64,000 nucleotides of DNA from DASZHJ01 sp035581425 (GTDB taxonomy: Bacteria > Pseudomonadota > Alphaproteobacteria > ATCC43930 > CGMCC-115725): assembly GCA_035581425.1 (NCBI GenBank), contig DATJVP010000025.1, positions 1 to 64,000 of the forward strand. Reading direction: 5' to 3'. The notes under the pieces were generated by a model, which did no database searches, was not told the origin of the DNA, and was given only the letters and a program-made list of their open reading frames with translations. Numbering within the stretch: position 1 is the first letter of the stretch; every line of letters begins with the position of its first letter. Both the position numbers and the translations under genes were made by a program. Of the stretch, positions 8,111 through 16,595 are shown in pieces.

Positions 8111-10717
8111 TCAGTGCCCCATCATCGGCAACTGAGGTCGGATGACCGGAGCCCGGATCATTCCCCGCGGCGGCTGGTGGCGATAGAACCAGCGCTTCAC
8201 ACCCTCGGCCAAGAGCAAATAGCAAACGACCATCGCACCGAGCGCCAAGAGAAATGCCGGCGGTAGGGGCACGAAGCCGAACCAACGCCCGAGCGCGGTA
8301 TAAGGCATGAGGCTGCCAATCGCTACAACCGCAAGTGAGGTCGCCGCGAGAAGCGGACTAGGTCGACTCAGTAGGGGATTGCGACGGGTTCGGATAACGA
8401 AGATGACCAGGACTTGCGTGGCGAGCGATTCCAAAAACCAACCGGTCTGGAACAAAGTCTCGCCCGCATGAAACACCAGGAGCAGAATGCCAAAGGTTAG
8501 GAAGTCGAAAATCGAGCTCACCGGTCCTAACGCGAGCATGAAATTCCGGACGAATCGGATGTCCCAGTGATGCGGCGCGGCGACCATCTCTTCGTCGACC
8601 TCGTCCAACGGAATCGGCACCTCAGACAAATCGTAGAGCATGTTATTGAGCAGCACCTGAACCGGCAGCATGGGCAGGAACGGCAATACGAGCGATGCGC
8701 CGGCCATGGAGAACATGTTGCCGAAATTGGAGCTCGTTCCCATCATGATGTATTTCATGATGTTGCCGAAGGTGCGCCGGCCTTCGCGCACGCCGCGTTC
8801 GAGGACCGCGAGATCGCGATCCAGTAGGATGATGTCCGCGGCATCTTTGGCTACGTCCGCGGCACCCTCGACGGAAATGCCGACGTCCGAGGTGTGCAAC
8901 GACGGTGCATCATTGATGCCGTCGCCAAGAAATCCGACGACGTGGCCGCGGCGTTTCAGGGCCAGGATAATTCGGTTCTTCTGCGATGGGTTGACCCGGC
9001 AGAATAGATTCGCTTCCTCAATGCGCGCGTCGAGCGCTTCCTCGCTCAATTTCGAGAGTTCCGCTCCCGTGATGACGCCATCGATTGAAATGCCCAGCTG
9101 AGAGCAGACAAATTGGGTTACCAGCTCATTGTCGCCGGTGAGAACCTTGATGCCGATACCACGTTGCGCAAGTGCTGCGATGGTGCTGGCAGCGGAGGCC
9201 TTGGGCGGATCCAGGAAAGCAGCAAAGCCGACGAAGACCAGATCCTGCTCGTCCGATATGATCGCGTGGTCCTGGCTGAGCGGCACCTCGCGGAACGCGA
9301 TGCCGAGCGCGCGAAACCCCTCTGCGCCCAGCGATTCGAAGAGTGTGAGAGCCCGGGCCATTGCAGCCGCATCGAGAAGCAAAGGCTCAGATTGCCCCGG
9401 CCCCTCGTAATGGCTGGATAGTTTCAGCACGTCCTCGGGTGCGCCTTTGACGACGAGAATGCGGCGCCCTCCTTGCTCGAGCAATACCGAGACCCGGCGT
9501 CGCTCGAAGTCGAAGGGCACCTCATCTACCTTCAACCAGCCGCCGACCTCTCGCTTCCCATGTTCGAGAATGGCTGTGTCCAACGGGCTTCGCAGCCCGC
9601 TCTCGAAATGGCTGTTGAGCCAAGCGAGCTCCAGCACGTGCTCGCTGTCTTCGCCCGAGAGCGAAATCTGACGAATGAGCTTGATCTTGGCCTCGGTCAG
9701 AGTGCCGGTCTTATCCGTGCACAGCACATCCATACTGCCGAGGTCATGGATCGCAGCAAGACGCTTCACGATTGCGCGCTCCTTCGCCATGCGTAGCGCG
9801 CCGCGCGCAAGCGTGACCGACACGATCATCGGCAGGAGCTCGGGAGTCAGGCCGACGGCGAGTGCGAGCGAGAAGAGAAAGCTTTGGAGCAACGGCCGAT
9901 GAAATAAAACGTTAATCAGCAGCACGAAGAGAACGAGAAGCACGGTCAGCCTGACGATTAGCATGCCGAATTCGTAGATTCCCTTCTCGAGAGCGGCCGG
10001 CGGTGGAGTGTGGCGCAAGGTGCCGCTTATCTCGCCGAGCTGGGTTGCCTTGCCGGTGGCGCATGTGAGCAGCTTGGCCGAGCCGCTGATCACTGAGGTT
10101 CCCATGAAGGCGGCATTGGTTGCTTCCGCCACTTCGGGACTTTGGATTCCGTCGGCTGCGGCGCGCTTCTCGGTCGGATAGGATTCGCCGGTTAGCAATG
10201 CCTCATTGACGAAGAAGTCCCTGGCCTCAAGTATGCGGCCGTCAGACGGTACTAGATCGCCCGCAGCCAGCAGTACGATATCGCCGGGAACAACCTCATC
10301 GGCCCGGATCGTGACCTCGCACCCATCACGCAGCACTCGCTCGTGCAGTGCGACCGACACACGGAGTCCCTCCGCCGCCTGCTCCGCTCGATATTCCTGT
10401 ACGCTGTCGAGCAGGACGCTGAGCGCTACCAAGGTAGAGACGATGCCGAAGCTGACAATGTCGCCCGTGACTGCAGAGATCGAAGCGGCGAAGAGCAGCA
10501 CCAGGACGAGCGGATTGCGGAAGCGGCTCAGGACTTTGAGCAAAAGCGAATAACGCCGTCTGGCTTCTAGGGTGTTAGGTCCAAAGCGCGCGAGCCGCGC
10601 CGTCGCTTCAACGGAGTCGAGACCGACCTCACTGGCGCCGATTCGACCTTTGAGCTCAGAAAGAGAAATCTGCCAGAATGAGCCGGATGTGACGTCGATG
10701 GTCTGATGCCGCTCCAT
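8111..10717 (-). CDS. mgtA: MgtA-type magnesium-translocating P-type ATPase
   Basis: An 868-residue class IIIB P-type ATPase of the inner membrane, expected to drive Mg2+ uptake with ATP. It has an N-terminal cation ATPase domain, paired TM segments near 65-105, an actuator domain with LLTGES (about 174-179), TM segments near 250-300 with TPELLPMIV, the phosphorylated Asp335 in DKTGTLTE, a hinge TGDNE and GDGINDAP, then C-terminal TM helices. The EVPIPLDEVDEE stretch is characteristic of MgtA/MgtB. No Mg-sensing leader can fit, because the predicted start site is about 2 nt before the ATG and no Shine-Dalgarno is visible. A FNR/FixK-like promoter lies immediately upstream, an unusual input for mgtA. 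Confidence 0.9.
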   Translation of the reverse strand: MERHQTIDVTSGSFWQISLSELKGRIGASEVGLDSVEATARLARFGPNTLEARRRYSLLLKVLSRFRNPLVLVLLFAASISAVTGDIVSFGIVSTLVALSVLLDSVQEYRAEQAAEGLRVSVALHERVLRDGCEVTIRADEVVPGDIVLLAAGDLVPSDGRILEARDFFVNEALLTGESYPTEKRAAADGIQSPEVAEATNAAFMGTSVISGSAKLLTCATGKATQLGEISGTLRHTPPPAALEKGIYEFGMLIVRLTVLLVLFVLLINVLFHRPLLQSFLFSLALAVGLTPELLPMIVSVTLARGALRMAKERAIVKRLAAIHDLGSMDVLCTDKTGTLTEAKIKLIRQISLSGEDSEHVLELAWLNSHFESGLRSPLDTAILEHGKREVGGWLKVDEVPFDFERRRVSVLLEQGGRRILVVKGAPEDVLKLSSHYEGPGQSEPLLLDAAAMARALTLFESLGAEGFRALGIAFREVPLSQDHAIISDEQDLVFVGFAAFLDPPKASAASTIAALAQRGIGIKVLTGDNELVTQFVCSQLGISIDGVITGAELSKLSEEALDARIEEANLFCRVNPSQKNRIILALKRRGHVVGFLGDGINDAPSLHTSDVGISVEGAADVAKDAADIILLDRDLAVLERGVREGRRTFGNIMKYIMMGTSSNFGNMFSMAGASLVLPFLPMLPVQVLLNNMLYDLSEVPIPLDEVDEEMVAAPHHWDIRFVRNFMLALGPVSSIFDFLTFGILLLVFHAGETLFQTGWFLESLATQVLVIFVIRTRRNPLLSRPSPLLAATSLAVVAIGSLMPYTALGRWFGFVPLPPAFLLALGAMVVCYLLLAEGVKRWFYRHQPPRGMIRAPVIRPQLPMMGH

Positions 10718-10725
10718 GGCACGGT

Positions 10726-10767
10726 CTTATAGCACCCCGCTTCGACGAAATATTTGACGCCAATCAG
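10726..10767 (-). promoter_or_regulatory. FNR/FixK-like promoter of mgtA, apparently leaderless
   Basis: TTGACGCCAATCAG at 10754-10767 has two mismatches to TTGAT-N4-ATCAA. On the minus strand TATAAG sits at 10726-10731, five of six bases of the -10 consensus. Box centre to -10 centre is 32 bp, identical to the GNAT-gene promoter. The predicted start (about 10719) is 2 nt from the ATG, giving an almost leaderless mRNA, in agreement with the missing Shine-Dalgarno. Confidence 0.6.
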
Positions 10768-10940
10768 CCGACATTCCGCAGATAGGCGTGAAATCGCTCG
10801 TCGTCGGGCGGAGCGAGCATCGCGTCGAGAGCCCCGCTAGCGATCGTCTATTCGTGGTGCCTCAGCCGAACTCCCGTGGTGGGTCAGGATCGGAAGCCCA
10901 CCCGGCTACCGCTCACAATGCATCCTATGAGCCCGGCTGC

Positions 10941-12740
10941 TTATACTATTCCGGACGGTAGCGCCGAGGTGCGGAGCGTGGAGGCGCGGGTGCGGGCGGC
11001 TTCCTCTTTGCGCGCCTTCGTGACGGCGGTTTTCGCGCCGGCGCTCACCGTGAAGAGGTCGAGCGCGTCGAGTTCGGCGTCGGCGACGGGCTCCAAGGCC
11101 TGGTCGCGATAGGAGCGGAGCGCGGGGTCGGCGAGGACGCGGCGGCGGAGCCGGTCGATACGCCAGGCAAGCCAAAGGAACCGCAGATGCTTCCACAGGA
11201 TTTCGCCGAGATAGCGCGGGTAAAAGCGCATGAGGCTCTCTCGCGGCAGCGTCGGCCGACGGTCCCTGCGGCATTTGCGGCGAAAATAGCCGCCCTGGAG
11301 GGGATGCACACGCTCGATAGTGATTGAGCCGTAGAACCACAGTATCAGGAAGGCGATATTGCCGAGGCCGCGCCGCGTCGTCGCCGCGCGACGCATCATC
11401 GTCTCCAGATGCTCCGGCGAATAGTAGAGCTGCCAGGCCCGCTGATAAGTCTGCTCCCAGCTTTCCTTGGACATCAGAGGATGGGCGGTCGTCACATGCT
11501 CGAGATCGTATCGGTTCAGATCCGGGTCGAGCGGCACGCCCGCGGCATGAAGCTTCTGGTGATCCTCCGAGCCCGGCAGCGGGGTCAGCGAGAAGAACTC
11601 GATCATGTCGATCGGCAGTTCCCGCTGGATGATCTTGATATCGCGCTCGATCGTCTCGGGCGTGTCTCCGGGAAACCCCACTATATAGCCGCCATAGGTG
11701 GTTACGCCCTGATGCTTCCATTCGAGGAGCATCCGGCGATATTCCGTGATCCGGTTCTGTCGCTTCTTCGCGCCGATCAGGCTCTCGGGATTGATGTTCT
11801 CGAGGCCGATGAAGACGCGCGACACCCCCGCGCGCTTGGCTTTCGCGATGAAACCGGGGATGAGGTGGCAGAGAGTATCCACCTGGATGATGAACTTCAT
11901 CTTGAGGCCTTCGCGCTCGCGAAGCTCGATCAGCCTGTCGAAGATGCTCTCCCAGTCCTTGTTGCGAGCGAAGTTGTCGTCGGTGATGAAGAAATGCGTA
12001 ATACCCTGCGCGAGGTTCAGCCGCACGATCGTCTCGACGTCGTCAGCCGAGCGCCGCCGCGACTGGCGCCCCTGCACGTTGATGATCGTGCAGAAGGAGC
12101 ACTGAAAGGGACAGCCGCGCCCGGCATCGAAGCTCGCCGTCCTTCCTGCGATCCGGCGAATGCGGCTCGCGGGCAGCACGGGCGGAGGCATGCCCGCGAT
12201 GCTCGGCAAATCGGACATGTAGTTATAGAGCGGCTGCATGGTCCCGGCCCAGGCGTCGCGCAGGACCTGATCGAAGCGCCCCTCTGCCTCGCCCGCAAAG
12301 AGCGAGACGCCGGAGGCGATGGCCTCTTTGAGCTCGGGCGGCAGCTCCGGAAGCATGGCGATGGTGCCGGAAACGTGGAAGCCGCCGACGCAGACGGGAA
12401 TACCTCGCGCCCTGAGCGGGCGCGCGATGTCCATCGCGCGCGGAAACTCGTTCGACTGCACCCCCACCAAGCAGACGAGCCCGCGGCCGCTTCCAAATGA
12501 ACGGATCATCCGCTCCGGCCGAACGCGGGTGTTGGTCTCGTCGATGAGGGTGATTTCAATATCGACGTCGTCGCCGAGCACGCGGCGCTCCGCGCAATCG
12601 CGTGCAAGGCCGAAGAGGTTCGCGAGCGTCGTCGAGGGAATTGGCGAGCGCAGCCATTGAATCACATAGCCGTCGTCGTCGTAGTGCGACGGCTTGATCA
12701 GAATCAGGGAAAATCGGCGTTTCCCATCCGCGGCACCCAT
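10941..12740 (-). CDS. B12-binding-type radical SAM protein, function unknown
   Basis: A 599-residue protein with an N-terminal cobalamin-binding-like Rossmann region (about 1-170, GLVCLVGVQSNEFP and GIPVCVGGFHVSG) followed by a radical SAM core with the cluster motif CPFQCSFC. Further core elements are FFITDDNF, GLENINPESL and GYIVGFPGDTPE. The C-terminal 170 residues are basic and family-specific. The layout matches B12-dependent radical SAM methylases and cyclases, but the exact reaction cannot be named. GGGGG lies about 5 nt upstream of the ATG at 12740. It is divergent from the DUF2237 gene. The 220 bp between it and mgtA hold nothing else I recognise. Confidence 0.82.
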   Translation of the reverse strand: MGAADGKRRFSLILIKPSHYDDDGYVIQWLRSPIPSTTLANLFGLARDCAERRVLGDDVDIEITLIDETNTRVRPERMIRSFGSGRGLVCLVGVQSNEFPRAMDIARPLRARGIPVCVGGFHVSGTIAMLPELPPELKEAIASGVSLFAGEAEGRFDQVLRDAWAGTMQPLYNYMSDLPSIAGMPPPVLPASRIRRIAGRTASFDAGRGCPFQCSFCTIINVQGRQSRRRSADDVETIVRLNLAQGITHFFITDDNFARNKDWESIFDRLIELREREGLKMKFIIQVDTLCHLIPGFIAKAKRAGVSRVFIGLENINPESLIGAKKRQNRITEYRRMLLEWKHQGVTTYGGYIVGFPGDTPETIERDIKIIQRELPIDMIEFFSLTPLPGSEDHQKLHAAGVPLDPDLNRYDLEHVTTAHPLMSKESWEQTYQRAWQLYYSPEHLETMMRRAATTRRGLGNIAFLILWFYGSITIERVHPLQGGYFRRKCRRDRRPTLPRESLMRFYPRYLGEILWKHLRFLWLAWRIDRLRRRVLADPALRSYRDQALEPVADAELDALDLFTVSAGAKTAVTKARKEEAARTRASTLRTSALPSGIV

Positions 12741-12773
12741 CCAGCCCCCTTTGGGGATACCATAGCATCCGCG

Positions 12774-12815
12774 ATCGCAGGAGACCTAGCATTCATCGCA
12801 GGAGACCTAGCATTC
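12774..12815. repeat. two exact tandem copies of a 21-bp unit
   Basis: Positions 12774-12794 and 12795-12815 are identical, with a core reading CGCAGGAGACCTAGCATTC. They lie between the divergent radical SAM and DUF2237 genes, about 43 bp before the DUF2237 start. The unit could be a small duplication or a repeated operator. Confidence 0.75.
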
Positions 12816-12858
12816 TCTGCGATATGATCGCGCAACACCGATCGAGGAGGAGGCTCAC

Positions 12859-13260
12859 ATGCCGGATGCGGGAGGAAACGGGCGAGGACCGCGACCCTCG
12901 CGGAACGTCCTGGGCGGCACGCTCGAGCCCTGCTCGATCAAGCCGATGACGGGGTTCTTCCGCAACGGGTGCTGCGACACCAGTGAGGAAGATTTTGGCA
13001 GCCATACCGTCTGCGCGGTGATGACGGCGGAGTTCCTGGAATTCTCGAAGGCGAGCGGCAACGACCTCTCAACGCCGATGCCGCAATATGGCTTCGCGGG
13101 ATTGAAGCCCGGCGACCGCTGGTGCCTCTGCGCACCGCGCTGGCAAGAGGCGCTGGAAGCACGCCGGGCACCGCGGGTGGTGCTGCGCGCGACGCATGAG
13201 GGCGCGCTCGAGCACTGCGGGCTCGCCGATCTCAAGCGCTACGCGATCGATCTCGCTTGA
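12859..13260 (+). CDS. DUF2237 family protein
   Basis: A 133-residue protein matching DUF2237 almost end to end. The landmarks are NVLGGTLEPC, PMTGFFRNGCC, HTVCAVMTAEFLEFSK, GNDLSTP and LKPGDRWCLCA. The family has conserved cysteines and no established function. GAGGAGG lies 6-8 nt before the ATG. Its 3' end overlaps the 3' end of the convergent LysR gene by 29 bp. Confidence 0.87.
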   Translation: MPDAGGNGRGPRPSRNVLGGTLEPCSIKPMTGFFRNGCCDTSEEDFGSHTVCAVMTAEFLEFSKASGNDLSTPMPQYGFAGLKPGDRWCLCAPRWQEALEARRAPRVVLRATHEGALEHCGLADLKRYAIDLA

Positions 13261-14119
13261 GGGCCGCGCGCACCACTGCCGCGAAGGCCGCGACGATCCG
13301 GAGGTTGCGCCGCTCCCGGAGCCAGGCCGCGTACTCGCGGGTGACGAGAATGCCGCCCGCGACGGGTATCGCGACGAGGCGCTCGTCATGCCCGAACTCC
13401 GCCTCGGAGACGACGCCGACGCCGAGTCCTGCCGCGACCGCTTCGCGCACGGCCTCGCGGCTCTCGATCTCCATGACGACCCTCGGCTGAACCTTGGCCT
13501 TGCGCGTTGCACGCTCGAAGAGCTCGCGCGTCATCGAGCCGCGCTCGCGCAAGATCATGGGCTCCGCCTCCAGCTCCGCCAACCGCATCTCGCGCCGCGC
13601 CGCCCAGGGATGCCCGCGCGGCACAAAGATCACGAGGCGGCTTTCCGCGCAAAGCACGGCCTCGATCCGATCGTCCGCCTCGATGTCCGCGACGACGGCG
13701 ACGTCCGCGCGATAGTGCTTGAGCGCATCGACGACCTCGCCGGAATTACCGATCGCGAGGGAGATGTGGACGGCAGGGTAGCGAGCGGCAAAGGCCGCGA
13801 GGAGGGGTAGCGCGTGATAGGGGCCATCCGCGCTCACGCGAAGCTGCCCCGTCGAGAGGTCGTGCGCACGCGCAAGCAACTCCTGAGCCTCCTCCTCCAT
13901 CAGGAACAGGCGCCGGGTGAGCTCGAGGAGCTGGCGGCCAAGCGCGGTCAAAGCGACGCCGCGTCCGAGACGGTCGAAGAGCGCGACGCCGTACCGCTCC
14001 TCGAGCGATTTCACCTGCGCGGAGAGCGTGGGCTGCGTCACGTGCATCCGCTCGGCCGCGCGGGTGAACCCGCCCTCGCTGGCAACCGCATGGAAGGCTC
14101 GGAGCTGGATGTAATCCAT
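13232..14119 (-). CDS. LysR-family regulator, probably of the phosphonate cluster
   Basis: A 295-residue LysR-type regulator with an N-terminal winged helix (FTRAAERMHVTQPTLSAQVKSLEE) and a C-terminal effector-binding domain. It is transcribed divergently from phnW with 94 bp between start codons, the classic position for a LysR regulator of the adjacent operon. The effector is likely a phosphonate intermediate such as 2-aminoethylphosphonate; this is inferred from context. The start at 14119 (MDYIQLRAF) is preferred over 14131. An inverted repeat at 14114-14154 covers this start codon and may be an autoregulatory operator. Confidence 0.87.
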   Translation of the reverse strand: MDYIQLRAFHAVASEGGFTRAAERMHVTQPTLSAQVKSLEERYGVALFDRLGRGVALTALGRQLLELTRRLFLMEEEAQELLARAHDLSTGQLRVSADGPYHALPLLAAFAARYPAVHISLAIGNSGEVVDALKHYRADVAVVADIEADDRIEAVLCAESRLVIFVPRGHPWAARREMRLAELEAEPMILRERGSMTRELFERATRKAKVQPRVVMEIESREAVREAVAAGLGVGVVSEAEFGHDERLVAIPVAGGILVTREYAAWLRERRNLRIVAAFAAVVRAALKRDRSRSA

Positions 14120-14154
14120 AGAGCAGGCCAATGAGATATATTGACACTATGGAT
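14114..14154. promoter_or_regulatory. inverted repeat in the lysR-phnW intergenic region
   Basis: ATCCATAG (14114-14121) and CTATGGAT (14147-14154) are perfect 8-bp arms separated by 25 bp. One arm spans the lysR start codon. The other lies next to TTGACA (14141-14146) and TTGACG (14155-14160), possible -35 elements for phnW. It is a candidate binding site for the divergent LysR protein. Confidence 0.45.
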
Positions 14155-14213
14155 TTGACGTATACCACGCCGGGAACGACAATGCCAATCCAGCCAATTG
14201 ATGGAGACCTCGC

Positions 14214-15350
14214 ATGGCCTCGGCGACGCCGCTGCTTCTGACACCGGGCCCGCTCACCACGACCGACGAGACCAAGCGCGCGATGCTGCGCGATTGGGGC
14301 TCGCGCGACACGGATTTCATCGCGCTCAATAAATGGATTCGCGAGCGCCTGGTGGCACTCGTCGAGGGGCAGGGGACGCATGTGGCCGTGCCCATGCAGG
14401 GCAGCGGCACCTTCGCGGTCGAGGCCATGCTCGGGACCTTCGTGCCGCGCGACGGTAAGCTGCTGATCCTCGTCAATGGTGCCTACGGCCGCCGGATGGC
14501 GCAGATGTGCCGGTACTACGGACGCGCGCACGCGGTCTACGAGACCTCCGAGGATAAGACCCCGGATCCCGCGCAAGTCGACGCGCGCCTCGCCGCGGAC
14601 TCCGCCATCACTCATGTCGCCGTCGTCCACTGCGAGACGACCTCGGGCATCCTCAACCCCGTTGCGGAGATCGCCGCAGTCGTCGCGCGGCGCGGACGGC
14701 GTATGCTCATCGATGCCATGAGCGCATTCGGCGCGCTGCCGCTCGACGCGCGCACGGTTCAGTTCGACGCGGTTGCGGCTTCTGCCAACAAATGCCTCGA
14801 AGGCGTGCCCGGCGTGGGCTTCGTCGTCGCGCGGAAGACCGCGCTCGAGGCCTGCGAGGGCAATGCCGGCTCGCTCAGCCTCGACCTCCACGACCAATGG
14901 CGCGCCATGGAGCGCAACGGCCAATGGCGCTTCACGCCGCCGACGCATGTGCTTGCGGCCTTCGCGCGCGCGATGGAGCAGCATGAGGCGGAGGGCGGCG
15001 TCGCCGGCCGCGGCGCGCGCTACAGCCGCAATTGCCGCGTGCTCGTCGAGGGGCTGCGTGCGCTCGGATTCGAGACGCTGCTGCCGGACCGGCTGCAGGC
15101 GCCGATCATCGTGACGGTGCGGACACCCGCCGATCCCCGCTTTGAGTTCGAGCGCTTCTACGACCGGTTGCGCGATAAGGGCTATGTGATCTATCCCGGC
15201 AAGCTTACCGTCGCCGACACATTCCGCATCGGCTGCATCGGCGCCTTGGGCGAGGTGGAGATACGTGGCGCGCTCGTGGCGATCCGCGCTACGCTCGAGG
15301 AATTCAAGGTGACCGAGCGCGGGCCACTCGCACGCGCCGTGAACGCCTAG
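14214..15350 (+). CDS. phnW: 2-aminoethylphosphonate-pyruvate transaminase
   Basis: A 378-residue PLP enzyme of the class V aminotransferase fold. It moves the amino group of 2-aminoethylphosphonate (AEP) to pyruvate, giving phosphonoacetaldehyde and alanine. Visible motifs are LLTPGPLTTTDE at the N-terminus, VPMQGSGTFAVE, the aspartate in MLIDAMSAFG and the PLP lysine in SANKCLEGVPG. GGAG lies about 8 nt upstream. It is the first gene of the phn cluster, followed by phnA after 10 nt. The combination phnW-phnA-phnY identifies the pathway more firmly than the fold alone. Confidence 0.93.
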   Translation: MASATPLLLTPGPLTTTDETKRAMLRDWGSRDTDFIALNKWIRERLVALVEGQGTHVAVPMQGSGTFAVEAMLGTFVPRDGKLLILVNGAYGRRMAQMCRYYGRAHAVYETSEDKTPDPAQVDARLAADSAITHVAVVHCETTSGILNPVAEIAAVVARRGRRMLIDAMSAFGALPLDARTVQFDAVAASANKCLEGVPGVGFVVARKTALEACEGNAGSLSLDLHDQWRAMERNGQWRFTPPTHVLAAFARAMEQHEAEGGVAGRGARYSRNCRVLVEGLRALGFETLLPDRLQAPIIVTVRTPADPRFEFERFYDRLRDKGYVIYPGKLTVADTFRIGCIGALGEVEIRGALVAIRATLEEFKVTERGPLARAVNA

Positions 15351-15360
15351 GAGCCAGCCC

Positions 15361-16584
15361 ATGCAAAGAACTCTGACGGTCAACGGCCGCGGCTACGCCT
15401 GGCCCAAGGCGCCGACGGTCGTGGTCTGCGTCGATGGCAGCGAGCCCGACTACACCGAGCGCGCGATGGCCGCGGGCGCGATGCCCTGGCTCAAGGGGGC
15501 GCTCGAACGCGGCAGCAAGCGCATCGCGGAGTGCGTCGTCCCGAGCTTCACCAATCCCAACAATCTCTCGATCGTCACGGGCGTGCCGCCCTCGGTGCAT
15601 GGGATCGCCGGCAATTACTTCTTCGATCGCGAGGCCAACGCGGAAGTCATGATGAACGACCCGCGGTATCTGCGCTGCGGCACTATCCTCGCGGCTTTCG
15701 GCCAGGCGGGAGCCAAGGTCGCGGCGGTAACCGCGAAGGACAAGCTGCGGGCTCTTCTCGGGCATCGCCTGGAGGGCATCTGCTTCTCCGCGGAAAAGGC
15801 CGACAAGGCGAACCAGGCCGAGAACGGCATCTCCGGCGTGGTCGAGCTCGTGGGAAAGCCGGTCCCCTCGGTCTACAGCGCGGAGCTCAGCGAGTTCGTC
15901 TTCGCCGCTGGCGTCAAGCTCATGGCGACGCGGCGGCCGGACGTCCTCTACCTCTCCACCACCGACTACATCCAGCACAAGCACGCACCGGGTACGCCTG
16001 TCGCGAATGCCTTCTACGCCATGATGGACCGCTACCTCGGCGAGATGGACGCGATGGGCGCGGTGATCGCGATCACCGCCGATCACGGGATGAATGGCAA
16101 GACCGATGCCCAGGGCCGCCCCAATGTAATCTATCTGCAAGACTTGCTCGACGGCTGGGTCGGAGCCGGGAAGACGCGCGTCATCCTGCCGATCACCGAT
16201 CCCTACGTCGTCCATCACGGCGCGCTCGGCTCTTTCGGCACCATCTATCTCGACCCAAGCATCGACGCAGCCGCGCTCATCGCCCGCATCGGCACCGTCT
16301 CCGGGATGGAGCAGGTGCTGGACCGTGCCTCCGCCTGCAAGACTTTCGAGCTGCCGGAGGACCGCGTGGGCGACATCGTCGCGGTCTCCGGGCGGCACAC
16401 GGTGATCGGCACGAGCCTCGCGCGCCACGATCTCTCGGGCCTCGACGCGCCGCTGCGATCGCATGGTGGCGTCTCCGAGCAGCGCGTGCCGATGCTCCTC
16501 AATCGGCCCTTGAGCGAGGTGCCCGCGAGCCGGCGTCTGCGCAATTTCGACGCCTTCGACCTCGCGCTCAATCGCGTACAGTGA
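15361..16584 (+). CDS. phnA: phosphonoacetate hydrolase
   Basis: A 407-residue zinc hydrolase of the alkaline phosphatase superfamily. It cleaves the C-P bond of phosphonoacetate to acetate and phosphate. Metal-ligand motifs are present in order: VVVCVDGSEPDY, the nucleophile Thr in SFTNPNN, Asp and His in TTDYIQHKH, ITADHG, and a late His in SHGGVSEQ. AGGAG lies 8 nt upstream of the ATG. It is preceded by phnW and followed by phnY after 11 nt, completing the AEP-to-acetate route. Confidence 0.92.
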   Translation: MQRTLTVNGRGYAWPKAPTVVVCVDGSEPDYTERAMAAGAMPWLKGALERGSKRIAECVVPSFTNPNNLSIVTGVPPSVHGIAGNYFFDREANAEVMMNDPRYLRCGTILAAFGQAGAKVAAVTAKDKLRALLGHRLEGICFSAEKADKANQAENGISGVVELVGKPVPSVYSAELSEFVFAAGVKLMATRRPDVLYLSTTDYIQHKHAPGTPVANAFYAMMDRYLGEMDAMGAVIAITADHGMNGKTDAQGRPNVIYLQDLLDGWVGAGKTRVILPITDPYVVHHGALGSFGTIYLDPSIDAAALIARIGTVSGMEQVLDRASACKTFELPEDRVGDIVAVSGRHTVIGTSLARHDLSGLDAPLRSHGGVSEQRVPMLLNRPLSEVPASRRLRNFDAFDLALNRVQ

Positions 16585-16595
16585 GGACCGAGCCC

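Noticed and set aside
12694..12707. TTGATCAGAATCAG, a one-mismatch FNR/FixK box
   Set aside because: It lies inside the radical SAM coding region near its 5' end, codes for conserved-looking residues and has no promoter context. Most likely chance.
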